Part shown: one piece after another, positions 52,187 to 60,866 of the stretch
Layout of the letters: the number at the start of each line of letters is the position of its first letter
How positions within the stretch are numbered: the first letter of the stretch is position 1
Source of the DNA: Colivivens sp964452915
GTDB lineage: Bacteria > Bacteroidota > Bacteroidia > Bacteroidales > Bacteroidaceae
Assembly: GCA_964452915.1 (NCBI GenBank)
Contig: CAYVNW010000007.1
Coordinates: 1 to 64,000, forward strand
Length of the DNA: 64,000 bases
Direction of reading: 5' to 3'
Notes under the pieces: model-generated
What the model saw: the letters and a program-made list of their open reading frames with translations, nothing else
Databases searched by the model: none
Told to the model about the DNA's origin: nothing
Position numbers and translations under genes: made by a program

Positions 52187-52921
52187 ATGAACATCTCTAA
52201 ATTAAAACACTTTTTTGCGTTATGTTGTATTGCGTTTACTGCAATGAATACAAGTATAGCACAAGACCACATAATTTTTCGAAATGGTATTGAGAGTGAT
52301 GTGAAATTATATCAGATAAATGATGAAAAAGTAGTTTACAGCTATATTGGTGATAAGACAAGTTCTTTGTATGATGCTCCTTCTAATAATGTTTATATGG
52401 TCTATATAAACAAGCATGGTAATATATATATAACTCCGAATGGTAAACGGATTACTGGTGAGTCAAAGCGGGCAGATGTAAAGCATAAAGATGTAATTTA
52501 TTTAGTAAAAGGTGCAGAGATAGCTGCAGATGATGAAAAAATTACGGAAAGTCATATTCGTTATACAGTAAAAAATAAAGGTAAGGGTATAACTCTTGGT
52601 TTGATAGGTAATTGTTTAATTAGAAATGGTGGTTCAAGCGAGGCCTTGTTGGAGAAGTCAGAAGTTTTTATGATCAGATACAGGAGTGGAATGGTAGATG
52701 TCATTACTCCGATTGAAAATATGGCAGAAAACATGGCAGACACCGTAATTATAGAAAATAAACAATCACAGTATGTTGTAGTCTTTCATGCCGTTGTCAA
52801 GGGTGAGAATTTGAAGCAGATAGCTTCTAAGTACAATGTCACTCCTGAACAAATTATAGAGTGGAATGATTTACCTACCAGAATAAAGCCAACTTCGTTC
52901 TTACTGCAGGTATGCAATTAA
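52187..52921 (+). CDS. Secreted LysM-domain protein, AT-rich
   Basis: The 244-residue protein has a signal peptide (LKHFFALCCIAFTAMNTSIA, cut near SIAQD). A middle region of unknown fold (residues about 25-185) contains IIFRNGIESDVKLYQINDEK, and a C-terminal LysM-like segment follows (about 200-244: HAVVKGENLKQIASKYNVTP, then EQIIEWNDL) that would bind peptidoglycan. Codon use is much more AT-rich than in the genes around it, a sign of transfer. First coding gene of the accessory block before the glycosyltransferases. Confidence 0.75.
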   Translation: MNISKLKHFFALCCIAFTAMNTSIAQDHIIFRNGIESDVKLYQINDEKVVYSYIGDKTSSLYDAPSNNVYMVYINKHGNIYITPNGKRITGESKRADVKHKDVIYLVKGAEIAADDEKITESHIRYTVKNKGKGITLGLIGNCLIRNGGSSEALLEKSEVFMIRYRSGMVDVITPIENMAENMADTVIIENKQSQYVVVFHAVVKGENLKQIASKYNVTPEQIIEWNDLPTRIKPTSFLLQVCN

Positions 52922-52954
52922 TGATTTATCAACCTAAATGATTGGTAGTAAAGT

Positions 52955-53040
52955 ATGAAAAAAAATCTTATGTTATTATTGCAATTATCCTACAAACTAT
53001 TGTGTTCAGCTGTGGTAATTATTTCTCATTGCTGGCATAG
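52955..53040 (+). pseudogene. Remnant of a small lipoprotein gene
   Basis: The ATG at 52955 is followed by eight A. With nine A the frame would read a lipoprotein signal peptide (KKKSYVIIAIILQTIVFSCG, then NYFSLLA) ending at a stop at 53038-53040. As written the frame differs and runs to 53047 with 30 unconvincing residues. Probably a truncated, frame-shifted lipoprotein start. Confidence 0.35.
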
Positions 53041-53095
53041 CTTCTAATTTCATCATCAGAACCACAAAACTCAACTGCAACAAAAATCACTTTAT

Positions 53096-54025
53096 ATGAA
53101 TGTAACGAACATCGACATTGTTATTAATATAGATGACAACTACCTAAAGCAGGCAGTAACTATGCTCACTTCGGTATTCGCCAACAATCTCAAACTGCAT
53201 GTTACAGTACACGTGCTGTCATCGGGACTATCGGATAGCGTCCAAGAGGTGTTAGGAGAATGGGTGAGAGCACGATATCATCAGAACATAATTTTCTACA
53301 GTATCAGCAAGCATGACAGTGATGTGTTTCCCAAATACGTGAACAGCTACATATCTGACGCTGCCAACTACAGGCTGTTTGTAGCGGACATACTTCCAGC
53401 GGATGTTCACAAAGTTCTTTATCTTGACTGCGACATTGTGGTCGACTGCCCGATTGAAGAGCTTGTGGGTATTGATATAAGTGACTGTCCTGTCGCTGCC
53501 GTTGAGGATATGTGGAGTGGCAAGGACGGAGTGTATGAACGGCTCGGATACAGCCGCCAGTATGGCTATTTTAACTCTGGCGTGCTGATGATTAATCTTG
53601 ACTGGTGGAGGGAACATAAGCTGTCTGAGGCGTTTACCGGCTTCCTCAACAATCACCCAAACCTGCCGTTCGTAGACCAGGACATCCTGAATGGCGTCCT
53701 ACACAGGGAATGGCATAGTCTTCCACTCCGTTGGAATGTACAAGATGGATTTCTGCGGCGCAGACCAAAAATTAGGAGTCAGAGACGGGAGGAATTGCTG
53801 AAGGAGATGCATAGTCCGGCAATCATACATTTCACAGGCAGTCGCAAGCCTTGGAACTATGATTGCCAGAACCCTTATCGTGAACGCTATTTCCATTATT
53901 TGGATATGACCCCATGGATGGGTGAGCGCCCTGTGATGTCTGCATCTTTCAAACGTAAGTTGACGTTTGACAAGGTGCTGTATGCGTTATGGCTGAAGCC
54001 TCGAAAATACCGAAAAGGGATTTAA
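53096..54025 (+). CDS. Family 8 glycosyltransferase
   Basis: The 309-residue GT-A enzyme shows the start IDIVINIDDNYLKQAVTML, the DxD metal motif in KVLYLDCDIVVD (about residue 110), YFNSGVLMINLDWWRE and the end motif HFTGSRKPWNY. GT8 enzymes transfer glucose, galactose or galacturonate from UDP-sugars with retention, for example in LPS cores. First of three glycosyltransferases with gaps of 24 and -4 bases. Confidence 0.9.
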   Translation: MNVTNIDIVINIDDNYLKQAVTMLTSVFANNLKLHVTVHVLSSGLSDSVQEVLGEWVRARYHQNIIFYSISKHDSDVFPKYVNSYISDAANYRLFVADILPADVHKVLYLDCDIVVDCPIEELVGIDISDCPVAAVEDMWSGKDGVYERLGYSRQYGYFNSGVLMINLDWWREHKLSEAFTGFLNNHPNLPFVDQDILNGVLHREWHSLPLRWNVQDGFLRRRPKIRSQRREELLKEMHSPAIIHFTGSRKPWNYDCQNPYRERYFHYLDMTPWMGERPVMSASFKRKLTFDKVLYALWLKPRKYRKGI

Positions 54026-54049
54026 GAATTTTGGAAATAGAATTTTGTC

Positions 54050-54973
54050 ATGTATACTCCATTTGTCAGCATAATCGTACCCAACTACAACCATGCAGGG
54101 TATCTGCCTCTGCGCATGGACAGCATACTGTCGCAGACATACGATAACTATGAGGTGATAATACTCGATGATGCATCAACCGACAATAGCATTGAGGTAA
54201 TCAGCGAGTATGCAAACAATCCGCATGTCAGCCACGTCGTAAGGAACGGGACAAACAGCGGCTCTCCATTCAGACAATGGAACAGGGGCATTGAGCTGGC
54301 ACAGGGTGAAATCATTTGGATTGCCGAGAGTGATGACTATTGCGCTCCCACAATGCTGAAGCGTATGGTTGAGGCATATGTCCAGTATCATTGCACACTT
54401 GTGTTCTCCCGTTCTGTTGCGGTAGATGAGGAGGGTAACCAAATGTATATATGTCAGAGGATGTTCAGACAAGACAAACATCTCAACGGCGCACGATTCA
54501 TAAAGCGTTATATGAACACGGGCAATAGAATATACAACGCCAGCTCTGCAATATTCTCAAAGAAAGTGGCATTGAATATCAGCCATGAATTCGAGAGCTA
54601 CATGGAGAGCGGTGACTGGGTGTTTTGGATTGAGATAGCACGGCAGGGAAATGTCGCCGTAATCGCCGAGCCTCTGAACTATTTCAGGAGAAGCAGTACC
54701 ACACAGACATCCAAATCCACTCTGTCTGGAGCGGCAGACCTGGAAGACTTCAAGGTGATGGCTTACCTGCAGGCACAGGCACTGGATTCTCCATATCATC
54801 TCTTTCTTAAGAAAAAACGTATGGCTGTGAAGATGCTTTATGCGAAAGACCGCTATCAGACATCGGCAATAAGGCAGGAAGTAATCCGGCAGAGCCATTT
54901 TCCTGCATATTACTTCCTATTGGCAAGGCTGTCACACCTGTTCCACTCCATTAGACGAAACATGCATACATGA
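54050..54973 (+). CDS. Family 2 glycosyltransferase
   Basis: The 307-residue protein has the GT-A core VSIIVPNYNHAGYLPLRMDS, QTYDNYEVIILDDASTDNS, and IAESDDYCAP (DxD-like). The acceptor part ends with a basic tail. GT2 enzymes invert and add many kinds of sugar. It overlaps the next gene by four bases (ATGA). Confidence 0.9.
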   Translation: MYTPFVSIIVPNYNHAGYLPLRMDSILSQTYDNYEVIILDDASTDNSIEVISEYANNPHVSHVVRNGTNSGSPFRQWNRGIELAQGEIIWIAESDDYCAPTMLKRMVEAYVQYHCTLVFSRSVAVDEEGNQMYICQRMFRQDKHLNGARFIKRYMNTGNRIYNASSAIFSKKVALNISHEFESYMESGDWVFWIEIARQGNVAVIAEPLNYFRRSSTTQTSKSTLSGAADLEDFKVMAYLQAQALDSPYHLFLKKKRMAVKMLYAKDRYQTSAIRQEVIRQSHFPAYYFLLARLSHLFHSIRRNMHT

Positions 54974-56154
54974 CAATACTTTTCTACACCCGTTTCCGTC
55001 CGGTAAACGAGAAGGGAGGAACTGAGCACACGACACAGCTGGTGGCTGCCGCTCTTCGCGGTCTTTATGGAATACGCAGCATCTCTATGTGGACTAAGCC
55101 GTTCGAAGGCAATATGGATGCCTTCGATTCAGAATACCAGCTACCAATGAGTCGCAGAGTTGCAACCGACATGGTTGAGGCAATCATAAGGCAGCACGAT
55201 GTCAGTTGTGTCATTTTACAAGGTTTCTTCCATGACCTGCAGACAATGCATAATGCCATCAAAAGAGTTGGTGGTTGCAAGCTTATATTTGCACATCACT
55301 TTGTCCCTGGCATTGAAATTCTTGATAAAAGCCTGATATGTGAGAAATGTCAGAACAGCAGAGGACTCAAAAGGCTGCGCTACAAGCTGAAACTTGCTCT
55401 GTTTCCTTTGTTTCAAATTCAGTCAAAACTCAACCTTGTCAGAAGATATTGCCTCGCATACAGGCTGGCCGACAAGGTGGTGCTACTATCCAAGCAGTAC
55501 ATCAAGCCATTCCAGCGTCTTGCCATGATTAAGGATGACTCCAAATTTGCAGTAATACCCAATGCTATACCATTCAGCGTAATGCAGCCAAAGTTCACTG
55601 ACAAGGAAAAGGTTGTGTTGATGGTGACAAGGCTCGATGAGCGGCAGAAACGCATCAAGTTGGCTCTTGAAATATGGAAACAAGCAGAGGCTGATCCACG
55701 ATATTCAGATTGGCATTTTGTAGTCATTGGCGAGGGATACAACAATGAGTCATCCATGTACAACAATTGGGCGCACGAACATGGAATACGGAATGTTGTG
55801 TTTCTTGGCAGACGGAATCCCGTAGACTATTACCGCAGAGCATCTGTATTCATGATGACATCAAAGTTCGAGGGACTGCCGCTCACCCTGCTTGAGTGCA
55901 AGGCATCGTACGTCACACCTATTGCATTCGGAACATTTAGCTCTGTAAACGACCTTATCCATGATGGTGAGGACGGCTACATAATCGAAGAGAACGACAT
56001 TGACGGGTTTGTCACCCGCTTGAAGACTTTGATGGGCGATGCTGGCCTGCGAAAGCAGATGGCGATTGCCGGAGTCGGCAACCTGGAGCCGTTCACAGTC
56101 AGGAATGTCATGGCAAGATGGCATGACTTGCTTGACAGCTTAGAAGGCAACTGA
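54970..56154 (+). CDS. Family 4/1 (GT-B) glycosyltransferase
   Basis: The 394-residue GT-B enzyme has an N-terminal acceptor domain (RPVNEKGGTEHTTQLVAAAL, GGT loop) and a C-terminal donor domain with VTRLDERQKRIKLALEIWKQ, VVFLGRR and the EX7E-type SKFEGLPLTLLECKA. A CxxC-like pair (CEKCQNSRGL) lies near residue 120. It is the last complete gene of the glycosyltransferase set, which probably builds a surface glycan. Confidence 0.9.
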   Translation: MTILFYTRFRPVNEKGGTEHTTQLVAAALRGLYGIRSISMWTKPFEGNMDAFDSEYQLPMSRRVATDMVEAIIRQHDVSCVILQGFFHDLQTMHNAIKRVGGCKLIFAHHFVPGIEILDKSLICEKCQNSRGLKRLRYKLKLALFPLFQIQSKLNLVRRYCLAYRLADKVVLLSKQYIKPFQRLAMIKDDSKFAVIPNAIPFSVMQPKFTDKEKVVLMVTRLDERQKRIKLALEIWKQAEADPRYSDWHFVVIGEGYNNESSMYNNWAHEHGIRNVVFLGRRNPVDYYRRASVFMMTSKFEGLPLTLLECKASYVTPIAFGTFSSVNDLIHDGEDGYIIEENDIDGFVTRLKTLMGDAGLRKQMAIAGVGNLEPFTVRNVMARWHDLLDSLEGN

Positions 56155-56271
56155 TTCCATTACTGCATCAAAGCGTAGCACGTATTGAGTGAAGATGCAT
56201 CCTTATATATGAACAAAAGCAAAAATAATCATAAGAGGTTGCGCACGACACGGATTTAGTGCAATAATCAA

Positions 56272-57219
56272 ATGAAAAAATCGATCTTGATATGGAGTGT
56301 GGGTTTTAGCCACACTTACAAGTTGTGGAAGTGCTAGTTTCGCAATTATGTCAACAGGAGAAAATTTGTCTGCGTTGACAAAAGTGGCAGACAATGAAGA
56401 ACCATGTATTTCACCATTTGGTGGAGATAATGGAAAGGAACTGTTTTTTTGCAGTTTGCGAAGATAGTAGGTATTATAATATTTATAAGAAGGATAATCC
56501 TTTTTCAAGTGCTATGACACAGAAAACGAGTGGCAAGAATTTCAACTATTCACCTGCTTATAATGCCACTACAGAGAAAATCGCTTTCAGATGTCAGCTT
56601 GAAGGGGCTTCAACCTCTGATATTTATATGATGAATAACAATCAAGGGCAGGCTCTGACACAAATTACAGAGTCAAATAATGCGTTTGAAAATAACCCAT
56701 GTTTTAGTTCTGATGGGAAACTGCTTGTCTATGACAAGACTGTAAATAGTTTTTTGGAAGTCATCAGTATTAACAATCGTACAAAATAGTGAAATATGGT
56801 TGAAGAATTTGGAAACAGGTGAAAGCATCCTGTTAAGCAGTGGGTCGCAACCTGCATTTTCTCCTGACGGGAAATCCATTGTTTACGTTAAGTGGTCTTC
56901 TGACGCAAAGAGTTGCAGTGTTTGGACAATGAATACGGACGGAAGTAATCAAGTTCAAGTAACAGATGCCAAAAAGGGGGATGCTTTTCATCCAAGATTC
57001 AGTCCTGATGGCAGGCGGATTGTTTTTGACTGTTACAAAAAAGATAAAAAGGATAATGATATTTACATCATAGATATTGATGGCAACAATTTGATGCAAT
57101 TGACTATCAACAAATCGTATGATGGACAACCTTATTGGACCACAGATGGATATATTTATTTTGTGTCCGATCGTGGAGGAAAGTCCGGCAACCGCCAGAT
57201 TTGGCGATTTAAGTTATAG
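56272..57219 (+). pseudogene. Frame-broken beta-propeller (TolB/PD40-like) lipoprotein gene
   Basis: The ATG at 56272 opens a lipoprotein signal (MKKSILIWSV, then LATLTSCGS after a shift). Three shifts break the gene, each repaired by removing one base from a homopolymer: GGG at 56301-56303, T7 at 56444-56450, and AAAA at 56783-56786. The repaired protein would be about 314 residues and carry PD40/WD40-like propeller repeats such as AFSPDGKSIVYV and FSPDGRRIVFDCY. As written, only parts are open (56394-56789 and 56800-57219). It is a pseudogene or a sequencing artefact. Confidence 0.75.
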
Positions 57220-57310
57220 CAGATTGTCCATTAGTAGCTTCCGTTCTTATGTAGTCAAGATATGAAGTGAGCTATGTTCGCTTTAATTTAATGTAATCCA
57301 GAAACGAGCA

Positions 57311-57345
57311 ATCGCCAAACCCCGATAAATAAAGGGTTTGGCGAT
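57311..57345 (+). terminator. Hairpin terminator after the broken propeller gene
   Basis: ATCGCCAAACCC (57311-57322) pairs perfectly with GGGTTTGGCGAT (57334-57345), an 11-base loop. No T-run follows. Confidence 0.55.
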
Positions 57346-57626
57346 CATTGTTGATGTTTCCTTGAACCCAGACTCGGGGATGAAGGACTTCCATTTTTCT
57401 ATTATTTTTTACTAATGTGATGTAAAGTAATTCTGTATTAAGTCAGAATTAATATGTCGACATGCATTGTAGTGTACATGCTATGTGAGGAAAGTTGGAT
57501 TGTCGTGTGCTATGGTAGGATAATTACAAATGTTAAATAAAATCATCCGTCGCAAAGGTATTTATCGACAACAGGGGAGTTGCCCGTTGGCTTGTGCAAA
57601 GTGTGCAATTGCATGAAATTATGCGG

Positions 57627-57691
57627 CCAGTTGGGAAATTTGAAAAACCCAACTGGGAAAAAATTTTTTTCCAACTGGGTAATTTTTACCC
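57627..57691. repeat. Cluster of short palindromes
   Basis: CCAGTTGGG (57627-57635) pairs with CCCAACTGG (57648-57656). A third copy, CCAACTGGG (57671-57679), is direct to the second, and GGGTAATTTTTACCC (57677-57691) is a further palindrome. A- and T-runs lie between. The 61-residue open frame here is not convincing. The rest of the 57220-57882 gap holds hairpins (57428-57451, 57773-57795) but no gene. Confidence 0.5.
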
Positions 57692-57823
57692 GTGTCAGAA
57701 CGTCTCTGAGGAGAAATGCGGTGTGCAAGTTTTTATGAGCCTTCAAGAGTTGAATGCAATACGGCAATATGTCGGATAAAAAGTGTATTTATCCGGTCTT
57801 ATTAATTCATGCTATATGAGCTA

Positions 57824-57861
57824 ACATTCCCCTTCATGCTGTACTGCGTGAAGGGGAATGT
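57824..57861 (-). terminator. Terminator of the nuo operon
   Basis: ACATTCCCCTTCA (57824-57836) pairs perfectly with TGAAGGGGAATGT (57849-57861) around a 12-base loop. It lies 22 bases beyond the nuoN stop on the minus strand. Confidence 0.65.
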
Positions 57862-57882
57862 CGGTAGATATTGTGACAGATC

Positions 57883-59331
57883 TTAGCTGCCGGCGGCTGT
57901 AAAGAGCCCGTTGAAGATGCACGAACAGATGCCAAAGAGTAAGATGCCGCCGGTGGTGAGTATCAGAGCGAAGCGAGTGTTGTGATCGGCAGTGAAGGCT
58001 GGCAATGGGTTATCGCTTTTCTTGATATACATGGCCTTTACGATGAGCAGATAGTAGTAGAGTGATACTACTGTGTTGATCAGTGCTATGAATACCACGA
58101 GGTATGCCAGGGTCGACCCCTCCTTTGCGGCAGCCATGAAGACAAAGAATTTCGAGAACATGCCGGCGAAAGGCGGAATACCGGCCAGTGAGAAAAGTGC
58201 CAGTGTCATGAGGAACGCCAAACGTGGGTTTGTCTGATAGAATCCATTGTATGCAGCTATCATAGTGCTACCATTGCTGTGTTGTTCCACGGTGTTGATA
58301 ACGGCGAACACTGTCATGTTGCCAACAACGTAGACGAGCACATAATACATCAGCGAAGCCATGCCTATCTGCGATGCTCCAATCGTGGCAAGCATGATAT
58401 AACCTGCCTGTGAGATTGAGCTGAACGCCATGAAGCGCTTGAGCTCCGACTGGCGGATGGCAAAGAGGTTGCTGATGGTGATGCTGAGCACAATGACGAT
58501 GTAGAGCAGATATTCCCAGTATTGTGTCAACGGGGCAAAGGCACGGGTGAGCACAACCATTAGGGCGAATGCGGCCGCACCTTTCGAAACTACACTCAGA
58601 TAGCCCGTCACAGCAGTAGGGGCACCCTGATAGGTGTCGGCTGTCCAAAGATGGAAAGGTACGAGTGACAGTTTGAAACCCAGTCCGCTAAAGAAGAATA
58701 CGAGTCCCATGATGATCATTGTCAGCTGTCCTTGGTTTCCGCCGTAGGACGTGATGGCTGCGGCAACATCGTCAAAATAGAGCGTGCCTACAGCGCCATA
58801 GAGGATGGACTGTCCATAGAGCATCACACCGGTGGAGAAGGTGGCGGAGAGTACGAATTTAGCGGCGGCCTCGGCTGAGCGGTTCTTATATTTGTCGAAT
58901 GCCACGAGACATGCCATAGGCAGTGATGCCATCTCAAGTCCGAGGAAGAAGAGCATGAAGTTGCCGCTTGATATCATGACGTACATACCCAATAGGGTGG
59001 AAAGCACCAGCAGGTGAAATTCACCGGCACGCTCCTGTGCGTCACGCTCCAGCCATGATTGAGCCACAAGGGTGACGATGAGTGTTCCGAAGGTAAGGAT
59101 GAGCTTCATCGCCTGTGTGGCTTGTGTGGCAATATAGAGTCCGCCAAAGGCTTCTGCCGGCTGGGAGACAGCACATACACCTGTTTGAAGCACAAGCATC
59201 GTTGTCATAAAGATGCCAAGAGTATGTACTTTTGTATTTCCCATGCTCAGCAGGCCGGCAAATAACATAATTAACAAGGCGACAACAAGTGTTGCCTCCG
59301 ACTGCATGTGAAGGAATTGTCCGTAATCCAT
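57883..59331 (-). CDS. nuoN: NADH-quinone oxidoreductase subunit N
   Basis: The 482-residue antiporter-like subunit has about fourteen helices. Diagnostic segments are LVPFHLWTADTYQGAPTAVT (the key Lys/His region), FMAFSSISQAGYIMLA and SLAGIPPFAGMFSKFFVF. It is one of three proton-pumping subunits of complex I in the inner membrane. Last gene of the operon, 25 bases after nuoM and followed by a hairpin terminator. Confidence 0.95.
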   Translation of the reverse strand: MDYGQFLHMQSEATLVVALLIMLFAGLLSMGNTKVHTLGIFMTTMLVLQTGVCAVSQPAEAFGGLYIATQATQAMKLILTFGTLIVTLVAQSWLERDAQERAGEFHLLVLSTLLGMYVMISSGNFMLFFLGLEMASLPMACLVAFDKYKNRSAEAAAKFVLSATFSTGVMLYGQSILYGAVGTLYFDDVAAAITSYGGNQGQLTMIIMGLVFFFSGLGFKLSLVPFHLWTADTYQGAPTAVTGYLSVVSKGAAAFALMVVLTRAFAPLTQYWEYLLYIVIVLSITISNLFAIRQSELKRFMAFSSISQAGYIMLATIGASQIGMASLMYYVLVYVVGNMTVFAVINTVEQHSNGSTMIAAYNGFYQTNPRLAFLMTLALFSLAGIPPFAGMFSKFFVFMAAAKEGSTLAYLVVFIALINTVVSLYYYLLIVKAMYIKKSDNPLPAFTADHNTRFALILTTGGILLFGICSCIFNGLFTAAGS

Positions 59332-59356
59332 TGTTCTGTTTCTTTTTATTTAGGAA

Positions 59357-60838
59357 TTAAAGGATGTTTGCCAAAATGGGTTCTATGGCGTTGCTAATCA
59401 CCTTGCTGACCCACAGAGGAAACAGCCCGAGACCGGCTACGCAAGCTATGAGGCATACGACGGCGATGCGCTCATTCCACGACGCGTCGGTCAGTTCGAG
59501 GAAATGAGGATTCTTCACCTCGCCGTAGAGTATCTTTCCAACCACCCGCAGTATGTAGACGGCGGTGATGACGATGCTGGTGCAGGCGAGGATGGTGCAA
59601 ATGCGGCGGAATGCGCCGTCGTTCTCAAACGAACCCACGAAGACGTTCATCTCGGCAACGAAACCTGAGAAACCGGGCAGACCGAGGTTTGCCAAACCTG
59701 CTATGACATAGCCTACAGCAAGGAAGGGCATAATCTTCATCAGTCCATCGAGGTAGCGGATATCGCGGGTGTGGGTACGGCCATAAATCATGCCGATGAG
59801 GGCGAAGAAGAGTGCGGTCATCAGTCCGTGCGACAGCATTTGCAGGATTGCACCGGTGCATGATGTCTTAGTCATCATCAGCAGGGCGAAGAGCACCAAG
59901 CCGCAGTGCGACACCGACGAGTAGGCATTGATGTACTTCAGGTCGGTTTGCACACAGGCCGAAAAGGCTCCGTATACCACAGAGATGGTGGCAAGAATCA
60001 GAAATATCCATGCCAGTTCCCTGGCGGCTTCGGGCAGCAGATACATGGCCACGCGGAAGCATCCGTATCCTCCGAGCTTCATCAGCACGCCTGCATGGAG
60101 CATCGACACTGCTGTGGGTGCCGAAGCATGACCGTCGGGCGACCATGTGTGGAATGGGAACATAGCCCCTAACACACCAAAACCGATGAAAATGAATGGA
60201 AAGAACACCTTTTGCACCTCCACAGGTATGTTGTGCATGGCGGCGATCGCCGTCACGTTCATAGTGGTAGCCCCGCTGAAATAGTAGATGCCGAGGATGC
60301 CTATGATAAGCAGGGCCGAACCGCCCATCAGCATCAGCGTCAGTTTCATGGCGGCATACTCCTTGTTGCCGCTGCCCCAAACGCCAATCAGCAGATACAT
60401 AGGGATGAGTGCGACCTCGTAGAACATGAACATGGTAAAAAGGTCGGTGCATATAAAGAACCCGTATACACCGGTAGAGAGCAGGGTGAACCAAAGGAAA
60501 TATTCCTTGGTCATAGGTTTCAGTCGCCAAGAGGCAAAAGTGCCGGTGAATACGATGATGCTCGACAGCAACAGCATCACCACCGATATGCCGTCAAGCC
60601 CCACAGAGTATGCAATGTTGAGTGGCTTGAACCATGGTGTGCTTGCCGTGAGCAACATCACGTCGGTGTTGCCGTCAGCGCGCTGCTGAACGAAATAGAC
60701 GGTCAGCCAAATAGACAGTGCCAGCAGGCACGATGCGCCGGTCACCATCACTCCACGTATCTGGTTGAGACTCTTGCTCAGCCAAAGTCCAAGGAGCATC
60801 AGGGCCGGGATTATTACGAATGATGTCAGTATACTCAT
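59357..60838 (-). CDS. nuoM: NADH-quinone oxidoreductase subunit M
   Basis: The 493-residue antiporter-like subunit has MFYEVALIPMYLLIGVWG, MFPFHTWSPDGHASAPTAVS (key Lys/His region), YINAYSSVSHCGLVLFALLM and LANLGLPGFSGFVAEMNVF. It pumps ions next to NuoL and NuoN. Starts 28 bases after the nuoL stop. Confidence 0.95.
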   Translation of the reverse strand: MSILTSFVIIPALMLLGLWLSKSLNQIRGVMVTGASCLLALSIWLTVYFVQQRADGNTDVMLLTASTPWFKPLNIAYSVGLDGISVVMLLLSSIIVFTGTFASWRLKPMTKEYFLWFTLLSTGVYGFFICTDLFTMFMFYEVALIPMYLLIGVWGSGNKEYAAMKLTLMLMGGSALLIIGILGIYYFSGATTMNVTAIAAMHNIPVEVQKVFFPFIFIGFGVLGAMFPFHTWSPDGHASAPTAVSMLHAGVLMKLGGYGCFRVAMYLLPEAARELAWIFLILATISVVYGAFSACVQTDLKYINAYSSVSHCGLVLFALLMMTKTSCTGAILQMLSHGLMTALFFALIGMIYGRTHTRDIRYLDGLMKIMPFLAVGYVIAGLANLGLPGFSGFVAEMNVFVGSFENDGAFRRICTILACTSIVITAVYILRVVGKILYGEVKNPHFLELTDASWNERIAVVCLIACVAGLGLFPLWVSKVISNAIEPILANIL

Positions 60839-60866
60839 TATTCTGATTTTTATTGTTTCACAATAT

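Noticed and set aside
57553..57560. Minus-strand TACCTTTG as a promoter
   Set aside because: No gene lies downstream on the minus strand and no -33 element is present.
57594..57779. 61-residue open frame
   Set aside because: It is built on the CCAACTGGG palindromes and has no protein-like features.
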